DNA from: Gemmatimonas sp.
Lineage (GTDB): Bacteria > Gemmatimonadota > Gemmatimonadetes > Gemmatimonadales > Gemmatimonadaceae
Assembly: GCA_021154325.1 (NCBI GenBank)
Contig: JAJKIR010000005.1
Location: 1-38,803, forward strand
Length of the DNA stretch: 38,803 bases
Reading direction: 5' to 3'
Both the position numbers and the translations under genes were made by a program. Below are positions 24,267 to 30,967 of the stretch, one piece after another (positions within the stretch are counted from its first letter, which is position 1; every line of letters starts with the position of its first letter). The notes under the pieces are model-generated. The model searched no databases. It was not told the origin of the DNA and worked only from the letters and a program-made list of their open reading frames with translations.

Positions 24267-26618
24267 TTGGGTAGTTCTCTCAAGCGCGAGCTCACCGGGA
24301 TTGCGCTCCTTCTCTTCGCGTTCTTCCTCGCGGCGGCCCTCGGTGTGCTCGCGCTGGCACATCTGCGCTTTGGCGTCGACGTTCGAGGGAACGTCGGCTG
24401 GGTTGGCTGGTGGCTCGCACGCCCGCTCGTTGCTCTCGTCGGCTGGCCGGCCGCCGCTCTGACTCCACTCGTGCCGGCGGTGCACGCGCTGCGGGTCTTC
24501 GGCCGGCTCGAGTCGGAGCAGGATCGAAAGTGGATGATCTTCTTCGCGGGCCTGGTTGCTATCCTCCCGATCGCGATCGCGCTCGCGGTGAACGTTCCCG
24601 CGGGTGATCGGAGCGCAGGTGCCGGAGTGTGGGGGACGTTCTTCGCCTATTACTGGCGCGCGTGGTTCGGCGGCATCGGCGCCTGGGTCGTACTCGCTCT
24701 CGCGATCAGCACACTCACCGCAACGACGCTGGCGTGGAACCCGATTCGAGTCCTCATCGGACACCGCGCGCCCAAGGTCGAGCCGCTTGCCGATGCCGAG
24801 CCGCTCGCGCCGGCCAAGCGCCGTCGAAAGAAGGAGAAGGACCTCGCGGAGGAGCCGGGCCTCGCGCCGGCCGTCGCACTCGCGCCTGAGCCGGAGGAAC
24901 TACCGGGACTTGTCGGCGGTGCAATGGCCGAGTTGGAGGGTGAGATTGCCGACGCGACCGACGGAAAGCGTCGTAGAAAAAAGAGCCGCGCCGATTCGGC
25001 CGCCGAGCGTGAGATCGAAATCACCGCGGCCATCGAGGCAAGCGAACAGCCAGTCTCGATGGTCGGGGACGAGCTTCCCCCGACGGACATTCTCTCCCCG
25101 CCCCAACCGCGCAACGCCGACCTCGGGCGCCGGGAGCTCGACGCGATGGGCGGTAAGCTCATGGACGCGCTGCGCACCTTTCGCGTCGAGGGTGAGCTCG
25201 TGGGTCGCACGACGGGGCCAGTCGTCACGCAGTACGAGGTGGAGCCCGCGCCGGGCGTGAAGGTGCGCCAGTTCGCGAACCTCTCCAACGATCTCGCCCT
25301 CGCTATGCGGGCGCCATCGATTCGCATCGTCGCGCCGATCCCGGGCCGCGGCGCAGTCGGTGTGGAGGTTCCGAATCCCACGTCGGAGATCGTGTCGTTT
25401 CGAGAGCTGATCGAGGCGCGCGACTATCAGAGCGCGCGCGCCGCGCTTCCCATCGCGTTAGGCAAGGATCTCGAGGGAAAGCCGGTGATCGCTGACCTCG
25501 CGAAGATGCCACATCTCCTGATCGCCGGCGCGACGGGATCGGGAAAATCGGTGTGCGTCAACACGATCATCACGAGCCTGATCTACCGCCACACGCCGCG
25601 GACGCTCCGATTCCTGATGGTCGACCCGAAGATGGTGGAGCTGTCCGTCTACAACACGCTTCCGCATCTGCGCCACAAGGTGATCACGGACAACCGTGAC
25701 GCCGCGGCCGTGCTGAAATGGGCGGTGATGGAGATGAACGAGCGCTACGAGCTGCTCGCCGCGAACGGCTGCCGGAACGTGCAGGACTTCAACAAACGAG
25801 TACACGAAGGTTCGCCGCTGAAGCTGCCGAAGCGCGACAACGTTGCATTCGAGGATCTCACCTACCGAGGCGACGTCGTTCCGTACATCGTCGTGGTGAT
25901 CGACGAGATGGCGGACCTGATGATGACGGTGCAGGGTGAGGTGGAGACGCCCATCGCGATGCTGGCGCAGAAAGCGCGCGCGACGGGGATTCACCTCATT
26001 CTCGCGACGCAGCGCCCGAGCGTGAACGTCATCACCGGTCTGATCAAAGCAAACTTTCCGAGCCGGATCGCGTTCCGCGTCGCGTCGCAAGTGGACAGCC
26101 GCACCATCATCGACGGTGCCGGCGCCGAAATGCTGCTCGGAAACGGCGACATGCTGTTCATCCCGCCGGGCAAGTCGGAGCCGTCGCGTCTCCAGGGCGC
26201 GTTTCTCTCGAGCGATGACACCGAGCACCTCATGAAGTGGTACCAGGATCGGCGCGATGCGAAGCGCGCCGCACTCGTCTCGCACGGCGCAGGAGCCGAC
26301 GACGTCCTCAACGAGCCGGACATCCTCGAAGCTGTCCGACAGCGCGAGGCGCTGGAAACGGGGAAGGGCGACGACGACGAGGCGGAGCCGGTCGACCGCG
26401 ACAAGCTGTTCCGCGAAGCGGCCGAGGTGGTCATTCAACATCAGCAGGGATCGACGTCGCTGCTGCAGCGCCGGCTCAAGGTCGGTTACGGGCGAGCGGC
26501 GCGCATCATCGACCAGCTGCACTTCGCGGGGGTGCTCGGCCCCCCGGATGGCTCGAAGCCGCGCGACGTCCTCGTCGGGCTGGACGAGCTCGAGCGAATC
26601 TGCGGTCCCCGGGCCTGA
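24267..26618 (+). CDS. ftsK: DNA translocase FtsK/SpoIIIE
   Basis: FtsK pumps chromosomal DNA through the division septum and helps resolve dimers. The 783-aa protein has an N-terminal membrane domain with about four hydrophobic segments (residues 8-160). A charged Ala/Glu linker (about 165-275) is followed by the motor. Walker A is GATGSGKS at residues 421-428, followed by RFLMVDPKM. The Walker B region is YIVVVIDEMADLMM, followed by RATGIHLILATQRPSVNVITG. The C-terminal winged-helix gamma domain (about 715-775, QGSTSLLQRRLKVGYGRAARIIDQL) reads KOPS polarity sequences. The start is a TTG at 24267; the sequence GSSLKRELTGIALLLFAF fits known N-termini. A GTTAGGC site lies in the motor region at 25457. 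Confidence 0.95.
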   Translation: MGSSLKRELTGIALLLFAFFLAAALGVLALAHLRFGVDVRGNVGWVGWWLARPLVALVGWPAAALTPLVPAVHALRVFGRLESEQDRKWMIFFAGLVAILPIAIALAVNVPAGDRSAGAGVWGTFFAYYWRAWFGGIGAWVVLALAISTLTATTLAWNPIRVLIGHRAPKVEPLADAEPLAPAKRRRKKEKDLAEEPGLAPAVALAPEPEELPGLVGGAMAELEGEIADATDGKRRRKKSRADSAAEREIEITAAIEASEQPVSMVGDELPPTDILSPPQPRNADLGRRELDAMGGKLMDALRTFRVEGELVGRTTGPVVTQYEVEPAPGVKVRQFANLSNDLALAMRAPSIRIVAPIPGRGAVGVEVPNPTSEIVSFRELIEARDYQSARAALPIALGKDLEGKPVIADLAKMPHLLIAGATGSGKSVCVNTIITSLIYRHTPRTLRFLMVDPKMVELSVYNTLPHLRHKVITDNRDAAAVLKWAVMEMNERYELLAANGCRNVQDFNKRVHEGSPLKLPKRDNVAFEDLTYRGDVVPYIVVVIDEMADLMMTVQGEVETPIAMLAQKARATGIHLILATQRPSVNVITGLIKANFPSRIAFRVASQVDSRTIIDGAGAEMLLGNGDMLFIPPGKSEPSRLQGAFLSSDDTEHLMKWYQDRRDAKRAALVSHGAGADDVLNEPDILEAVRQREALETGKGDDDEAEPVDRDKLFREAAEVVIQHQQGSTSLLQRRLKVGYGRAARIIDQLHFAGVLGPPDGSKPRDVLVGLDELERICGPRA

Positions 26619-26657
26619 TCGTGCTCGTCCCGTGGAACGGCCGCGAGAGCCGCGGCG

Positions 26658-26663
26658 TATCAT
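26658..26663 (+). promoter_or_regulatory. Possible -10 box five bases before the DUF3108-like gene
   Basis: TATCAT is followed by GGCGC and then the ATG at 26669. A TAnnnT box at this distance is typical of leaderless transcripts, and no Shine-Dalgarno sequence is present. The motif is short, so chance is possible. Confidence 0.3.
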
Positions 26664-26668
26664 GGCGC

Positions 26669-27475
26669 ATGGTGTTTCCGTCGATCACCTGGCTCAGTGC
26701 AATCACCCTCGCCGCCGCGGCACGGGCACAGACGCCTCCGCCGTCGGAGCCGGCACGCGACACTGTTCCCGTTCACAGGCTGAGCGTGGACGCGACGAAG
26801 ATCCAGCCGGCGCAGTTCGCGTATCGATTGACGCTCACACGGGACACGGTCACCACCGCGATGGGTGATCAGAGCCTCGCGATCTCAGTGGCGGACTACG
26901 CGGGCACCTCGGCGCTACTGTTCGCGCGAGTCGGCATGCAGGGTGTCGCCGCGATCAGCGACTCGCTCTTTGTGCGTCGCGACGATCTGCGTCCGTTGCA
27001 TTGGATCGCCTCGCACGGTGTGGCACGCGTCGCTGCCGAGTTCACGCCCGATAGTGTCTACGGCGCGAGCTCGTCTCCGCTTGGACGCCGAAACATCGTC
27101 CTTCCCAACCGCGCCGATCTTCTCGTCAACAGCGCGGCCGTGGACGCGGTGCTCGCGTCGCTTCCGCTCGGGGCGGCCTGGCGCGACTCGGCGGAGATGC
27201 TTCTCATCGACTCGGGCGGGGCCGCGCTCACGCCGGTCAACCTCGCGATCGAGGGCGAAGAGCGGATCACAGTTCCCGCGGGCGACTTCGACTGCTGGAT
27301 CGTGAGTCTGGAGACCGAGCGCGCGTCAGCTCGGCTGTGGGTAACGAAGCAGGGGCAGGTCGTGGCCCGCTCCGAGCAGATCCTGCCCGAGCTCGAGGGC
27401 GCAACACTCACCCGAGTGCTCCTGCAGACCGACAGTCCGGCGCTGATGCCGGCGAGCGCGCGGCTCCCCCAGTAA
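26669..27475 (+). CDS. Secreted DUF3108-like protein
   Basis: The product is a 268-aa predicted periplasmic or outer-membrane-associated protein. MVFPSITWLSAITLAAAARA-Q is a signal peptide with an AxA cleavage site. The mature part is beta-rich. It has an early YRLTLTRDTVTTAMGDQSL, a Pro/Leu-rich middle, and a late section VPAGDFDCWIVSLETERASARLWVTKQGQVVARSEQ. This arrangement (GxFDCW then WVxKxGxVVxR) resembles DUF3108 proteins, whose role is unknown. A longer frame from 26237 lies within ftsK and lacks the signal peptide at its start, so ATG 26669 is preferred. TATCAT at 26658-26663 is five bases before the ATG, a possible leaderless promoter. The glycerophosphodiesterase gene follows 18 bases later. 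Confidence 0.75.
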   Translation: MVFPSITWLSAITLAAAARAQTPPPSEPARDTVPVHRLSVDATKIQPAQFAYRLTLTRDTVTTAMGDQSLAISVADYAGTSALLFARVGMQGVAAISDSLFVRRDDLRPLHWIASHGVARVAAEFTPDSVYGASSSPLGRRNIVLPNRADLLVNSAAVDAVLASLPLGAAWRDSAEMLLIDSGGAALTPVNLAIEGEERITVPAGDFDCWIVSLETERASARLWVTKQGQVVARSEQILPELEGATLTRVLLQTDSPALMPASARLPQ

Positions 27476-27493
27476 GACTGATCCGGCACGCCC

Positions 27494-28306
27494 GTGCCGC
27501 TTTCGAACGCGCTCACCTCCGTCGATGGTCGATTCGTCATCGGCCACCGCGGCAACGCCGCCCATGCGCCGGAAAATACGCTGGAGTCGTTCCGGCAAGC
27601 TGTCACGTTAGGCGTCGATGCGATCGAGCTCGACGTGCGCGTCACCCGCGACGGCGTGCCCGTCGTGCTTCACGATCCGACGCTCGGCCGCACCACTGAA
27701 CGCGGTGATGCCGTGGCGGAGATCTCGCTCGCCAGGCTTCGTCGCGCGGACGCCGGCGCGATGTTCACGCTCGATGCCGGTGCGACATTCCCGTATCGTG
27801 GGCGCGGCCTAACGATCCCCACGCTCAGGGAGGTCGTCGATGCGACGGAAGGGATTCCTCTTCTCATCGAGGTGAAGGTGCCCGAGGCTGGCCCGGCCAT
27901 CATCGACATGCTCACGCAGGCGGGCGCCACACGGCGCGTAGTTGCTGCCTCGATGCAGCGCGACGCCGTCCTTCCGTTCCGGGCGGCGAGCGTTGCCACT
28001 GGAGCCTCCGCGATGGACGTGCTTTCGCTCTGGTCACTCCTGATCCGGAGCCGGCCGCCCTCCTCGCTTCCGTATGACGCGCTATGCATTCCGCGCGTGT
28101 ACAGCGGGCTGCCGCTGCCCATTGGCGGACTCGCCCGTCTGGCGAGACAGGTCGGTGTCGCCACGCATGTCTGGACGGTCGACGAGCCCGGTGTGGCGCA
28201 GAGGCTCTGGCGGTCAGGGGTCCAAGGCATCGTCACCAACGACCCTCGGACGATGCTTCGGGCCCGTTCACGGCTTCCGACTGCGATGGGTGAAATCGCT
28301 CGCTGA
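27494..28306 (+). CDS. Glycerophosphodiester phosphodiesterase
   Basis: GDPD enzymes hydrolyse deacylated phospholipids to glycerol-3-phosphate and an alcohol. The 270-aa protein shows the family core: H18-R19 in IGHRGN, E27-N28 in PENTLESF, E45 and D47 in IELDV, and the H60-D61 of VVLHDPTLGRTT. Later it has LLIEVK and a final VWTVDEP near the last TIM-barrel strand. No signal peptide is seen, so it is probably cytoplasmic (UgpQ-like). GTG 27494 is the assumed start; no ribosome binding site is obvious. It follows the DUF3108-like gene by 18 bases. Confidence 0.9.
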   Translation: MPLSNALTSVDGRFVIGHRGNAAHAPENTLESFRQAVTLGVDAIELDVRVTRDGVPVVLHDPTLGRTTERGDAVAEISLARLRRADAGAMFTLDAGATFPYRGRGLTIPTLREVVDATEGIPLLIEVKVPEAGPAIIDMLTQAGATRRVVAASMQRDAVLPFRAASVATGASAMDVLSLWSLLIRSRPPSSLPYDALCIPRVYSGLPLPIGGLARLARQVGVATHVWTVDEPGVAQRLWRSGVQGIVTNDPRTMLRARSRLPTAMGEIAR

Positions 28307-28356
28307 TTCGGTACTCGCCGCAATTCTTCGGTACCGGGTCGCCCGTGCAGCCGGCC

Positions 28357-28362
28357 TATCTT
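28357..28362 (+). promoter_or_regulatory. Possible -10 box seven bases before yraN
   Basis: TATCTT is followed by CGCGCCC and the ATG at 28370. No Shine-Dalgarno sequence precedes the start, so transcription could begin at or next to the ATG. The arrangement is comparable to those before alaS and the gene at 26669. Confidence 0.35.
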
Positions 28363-28369
28363 CGCGCCC

Positions 28370-28744
28370 ATGTCAACGGCCAGGCAGGCGTTCGGAGAGC
28401 TCGGCGAGCGCATCGCGGAACGGTGGCTCAGGCGCACGGGTTGGCGTGTCCTTCAGCGGCGCTTTCGGTCCGGCCGTCGCGATATCGACCTGGTGGTCGA
28501 ACGCGAGGGGACGATCGTGTTCGTCGAGGTGAAGGCGCGCCGGGGCGATCGGTTCGGTCAGCCGATAGAGGCGGTCAACTGGCGGAAACAGAAGGAGTTG
28601 ACGAAGTCCGCCCAAGTCTGGATCGATCGCCATGGACGTGCCGAGGATTCGTACCGGTTCGATGTCGTCGGGGTACTGATGACGGGTGATCGGGTGCGTA
28701 TCCGGCACGTCGAGGACGCGTTCAAAGTCGCACGTCCGGGTTGA
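28370..28744 (+). CDS. UPF0102 (YraN-family) nuclease-fold protein
   Basis: The product is a 124-aa protein of the YraN/UPF0102 family, which has a PD-(D/E)XK nuclease-like fold. The N-terminal [18 protein letters not shown] and the active-site-like D40 in RRDIDLVV are visible, as are E53 and K55 in [10 protein letters not shown]. The C-terminal YRFDVVGV also fits. Proteins of this family resemble Holliday-junction resolvases in fold, but their role is not settled. It lies just upstream of recA on the same strand; the gene ends 107 bases before the recA ATG, and its stop region contains the recA promoter candidate. Confidence 0.9.
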   Translation: MSTARQAFGELGERIAERWLRRTGWRVLQRRFRSGRRDIDLVVEREGTIVFVEVKARRGDRFGQPIEAVNWRKQKELTKSAQVWIDRHGRAEDSYRFDVVGVLMTGDRVRIRHVEDAFKVARPG

Positions 28745-28769
28745 TTCAATCGAGCCGTCTTCGTATTTT
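28741..28769 (+). promoter_or_regulatory. Candidate recA promoter
   Basis: TTGATT (28741-28746) and TATTTT (28764-28769) are separated by 17 bases. The predicted start lies at about 28776, leaving an untranslated leader of about 76 bases. It overlaps the last codons of yraN. The boxes match those proposed at 17017 in form. Confidence 0.6.
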
Positions 28770-28770
28770 G

Positions 28771-28783
28771 TTCGGGTATCGAA
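28771..28783. promoter_or_regulatory. Dyad TTCG-N5-CGAA at the predicted recA transcription start
   Basis: TTCG-GGTAT-CGAA starts one base after the -10 box, where a repressor such as LexA would block initiation. It does not match the Bacillus (GAAC-N4-GTTC) or E. coli (CTGT-N8-ACAG) boxes. Half-sites of four bases are short, so confidence is low. Confidence 0.3.
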
Positions 28784-28851
28784 GCGACGCCGTTTCCGGT
28801 ACGATTCTGCTTGGCCAGAGTATTCACGACCAACGAGAGGATGTGTGCACG

Positions 28852-29895
28852 ATGGCTGTTTCCACGATCACGGACGACAGAAAAAAAGCGCTGAATCTGG
28901 CCATAACGCAGATCGAGAAGAGCTGCGGCAAGGGGTCCATCATGCGACTCGGCACCGAGAGCAAGGTGCGAGTCGAGGCGATCCCCACGGGAGCCATCAA
29001 CCTGGATGCCGCGATCGGCATCGGTGGCATTCCGCGCGGCCGCGTCACCGAGATTTACGGTCCGGAGTCCAGCGGCAAGACCACTCTCTCGCTTCATGTC
29101 GTCGCGAATGCCCAGCGCGCGGGAGGAGTGGCGGCGTACATTGATGCCGAGCATGCACTCGACACCGAGTACGCGCGGAAGCTCGGTGTGGATGTCGACA
29201 ATCTGCTCATCTCGCAGCCGGACACCGGCGAGCAGGCGCTCGAGATCTGCGACATTCTGGTTCGCTCCGGCGCAATCGACGTCGTCGTTGTCGACTCGGT
29301 TGCCGCGCTCGTGCCGAAAGCCGAGATCGAAGGCGACATGGGTGACTCGCACGTTGGATTGCAGGCGCGGCTCATGAGTCAGGCGCTGCGCAAGCTCACC
29401 GGTGCGATCGCGCGGTCGAAGACGTCGGTGATCTTCATCAATCAGCTGCGCGAGAAGATCGGTGTGATGTTCGGCAATCCGGAGACGACCACCGGTGGCA
29501 AGGCGCTCAAGTTCTATGCGTCGGTGCGTCTCGACATTCGTCGAATCGGGCCGGTGAAGGAAAAGGAAGACGTCATCGGCTCGCACGTGCGTGTGAAGGT
29601 GGTGAAGAACAAGGTTGCCGCACCGTTCAAGCAGGCGGAGTTCGACATCATGTACGCGGAAGGCATCAGCCACGCGAGCCTGGTGCTCGATATCGCCGCC
29701 GAGTCGGGAATCATCGAGAAGTCGGGCGCATGGTATAGCTACAAGGGCCAGAAGATCGGCCAGGGTCGCGAGAATTCGAAGATGTTCCTGAAGGACAATC
29801 CAGCGCTGATGGCCGAAGTCGAGGAGCAGGTGAAGGGCGTGCTGGGAATGACGGCACGGCCCGGATTGGCGGACGCGGAGGCGCTGGACGACTGA
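28852..29895 (+). CDS. recA: Recombinase RecA
   Basis: RecA forms filaments on single-stranded DNA for strand exchange, recombinational repair and triggering LexA autocleavage. The 347-aa protein has the N-terminal helix ([24 protein letters not shown]), Walker [10 protein letters not shown] (70-78) and the catalytic-loop motif EHALD. The Walker B strand is [42 protein letters not shown] (DNA loop L1 region), followed by [21 protein letters not shown] (loop L2). An acidic C-terminal tail ends in DAEALDD. The frame is open from 28741, but homologues begin at ATG 28852 and GAGAGG lies upstream of it. A long stem-loop with U-tract follows the gene; recX is the next gene. Confidence 0.98.
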   Translation: MAVSTITDDRKKALNLAITQIEKSCGKGSIMRLGTESKVRVEAIPTGAINLDAAIGIGGIPRGRVTEIYGPESSGKTTLSLHVVANAQRAGGVAAYIDAEHALDTEYARKLGVDVDNLLISQPDTGEQALEICDILVRSGAIDVVVVDSVAALVPKAEIEGDMGDSHVGLQARLMSQALRKLTGAIARSKTSVIFINQLREKIGVMFGNPETTTGGKALKFYASVRLDIRRIGPVKEKEDVIGSHVRVKVVKNKVAAPFKQAEFDIMYAEGISHASLVLDIAAESGIIEKSGAWYSYKGQKIGQGRENSKMFLKDNPALMAEVEEQVKGVLGMTARPGLADAEALDD

Positions 29896-29925
29896 CGTCA
29901 GTCAGATCTCTGGCCTGAAGAATTG

Positions 29926-30005
29926 AGGCCGGGGAGACGCAGCCCTGGGATCGTAGGGACCCGGATACTCCCTTCGTGATCAGGCTGCTGCTCCCCGGCC
30001 TTTTT
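29926..30005 (+). terminator. Long three-part stem-loop with U-tract after recA
   Basis: AGGCCGGGGAG (29926-29936) pairs with CTCCCCGGCCT (29991-30001). GCAGCC (29939-29944) pairs with GGCTGC (29983-29988). An inner helix pairs GATC (29949-29952) and AGGGA (29955-29959) with TCCCT (29969-29973) and GATC (29978-29981). TTTTT follows at 30001-30005. It would fold as an 80-base rod with small internal loops and a nine-base apical loop. It is a strong intrinsic terminator for recA, possibly also a stable small RNA or an attenuator controlling read-through into recX. Confidence 0.8.
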
Positions 30006-30007
30006 CC

Positions 30008-30110
30008 TTTCGCGCATCGCGCGAAAGGAGAGAAGCCGGAGAGGTCGCTCGCTCGCTGGCGCTCGTTCGCGACAAGTCGATTTGGAGTCGCTCGCGCTTT
30101 GCGCTCGCTC
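30008..30110. repeat. GCTCGC-rich palindromic element upstream of recX
   Basis: The gap before recX holds consecutive small palindromes. TTTCGCGC-ATC-GCGCGAAA lies at 30008-30026. TCGCTCGCTCGCTGGC lies at 30045-30060, ahead of GCTCGTTCGCGA. GTCGCTCGCGC-TTT-GCGCTCGC lies at 30088-30108. Related GAGCGAGCG sequences, partly inverted, occur after recX. The look is that of REP-like elements. No protein gene fits here. Confidence 0.6.
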
Positions 30111-30149
30111 CTGCTCCTCTCTCATCTCAAATCACCACTTGAATCCGCG

Positions 30150-30812
30150 ATGCTCGTAACTGCCATCATTGCCAATTCGCGTCGTAATGGGCGCTTCGAC
30201 GTGGTCGTCGACGGTTCGCTTGCGGCGACGCTGTCGATCGAGGCCATCGAGCGGTTGAAGATCGCGGTCGGGACGGTGGTCGACGCTCGGATCGAGGCCG
30301 CGCTTACGCGTGAGGCGGCGATCGTTACGACGTACGACCGCGCGCTGAACATGATCGCGCTCCGCGCGCGCTCCGCTGCCGAGTTGCGGCGACTGCTTGT
30401 GCGCAAAGGAGAGCCGCCGGACATCGTCGACATTGCCATCGAGCGCCTGTTGCGCGCCGGCTTTCTCGACGACAGCAGCTTCGCGCGCCAGTTCGCTCGA
30501 TCGAAAGCTGTGGGCGCAGGTCTGTCGCGTCGCCGTGTCCAGCAGGAGCTCGCCCGCCGCGGCGTCGCGCGCGACATCGCCGAATCCGCCATCGCCGACG
30601 TCTTCGCCCAGGAGGAGATCGACGACGCGGACACCATCGATCGCGTCGCGCGAAAGAAGCTCAAGTCGCTCGCGCGTCTCGATCCTCAAGTGCAGCGACG
30701 CCGCCTCTACGCGTTCCTCGCGCGCCGCGGTTATGAAGTCGACGACATCGCGCGTACCATCCGCGCCATTGTTCCTCGTGCAAGCGACTCGCTCGAGGTG
30801 GGCGTCGAGTAG
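30150..30812 (+). CDS. recX: Regulatory protein RecX
   Basis: RecX binds RecA filaments and limits their extension. The 220-aa protein is all-helical, with the three-repeat RecX pattern: ALNMIALRARSAAELRRLLVRKG, then LLRAGFLDDSSFARQFARSKAVG. GLSRRRVQQELARRGVARDIAESAI follows, then RRRLYAFLARRGYEVDDI. The N-terminal 55 residues form a beta-rich extension found in some RecX proteins. The longest frame opens at 29976 inside the recA terminator; ATG 30150 is where similarity starts. It lies 254 bases after recA, beyond the terminator and a palindromic repeat cluster, so it may have its own promoter or rely on read-through. Confidence 0.88.
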   Translation: MLVTAIIANSRRNGRFDVVVDGSLAATLSIEAIERLKIAVGTVVDARIEAALTREAAIVTTYDRALNMIALRARSAAELRRLLVRKGEPPDIVDIAIERLLRAGFLDDSSFARQFARSKAVGAGLSRRRVQQELARRGVARDIAESAIADVFAQEEIDDADTIDRVARKKLKSLARLDPQVQRRRLYAFLARRGYEVDDIARTIRAIVPRASDSLEVGVE

Positions 30813-30883
30813 CGGCCCGTAAACCTGGCTCGGGCGCGAGGAACGGGAGCGCGCGCAAGGCGTGCGCGACACCAAATAGGCTT

Positions 30884-30910
30884 TCGCGAGCGCAAGCGAG
30901 CGACATGCGC
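30884..30910. repeat. GCGAGC-rich element after recX, inverted relative to the one before it
   Basis: TTCGCGAGCGCAAGCGAGCGAC in this gap matches, in reverse complement and with a three-base deletion, the 30088-30108 part of the element before recX. It runs directly into the alaS palindrome. Confidence 0.5.
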
Positions 30911-30967
30911 GCAATACAGGCCAACGAGCGAGCGTTCGCTCGCTCGCTGGCCTATATTGCCCGCATG
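30904..30967. promoter_or_regulatory. 64-base near-perfect palindrome across the alaS start codon
   Basis: Around a TT centre (30935-30936), 31 position pairs can be formed and 28 are complementary; the inner 24 give 22 matches. The palindrome ends on the G of the alaS ATG (30965-30967) and includes a second ATGCGCGCA at 30905. It could be a DNA operator or a hairpin that hides the start codon. E. coli AlaRS is known to repress its own gene by binding a palindrome at the promoter, so autoregulation is a reasonable idea here. Confidence 0.75.
30953..30958 (+). promoter_or_regulatory. Possible -10 box six bases before alaS
   Basis: TATATT is followed by GCCCGC and the ATG at 30965. No Shine-Dalgarno sequence is present, so a leaderless alaS transcript is plausible. 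No good -35 box lies 17 bases upstream. The box is inside the right arm of the palindrome. Confidence 0.45.

Noticed and set aside
28771..28783. Known-type LexA box at recA
   Set aside because: It matches neither the E. coli nor the Bacillus consensus; kept only as a tentative dyad.
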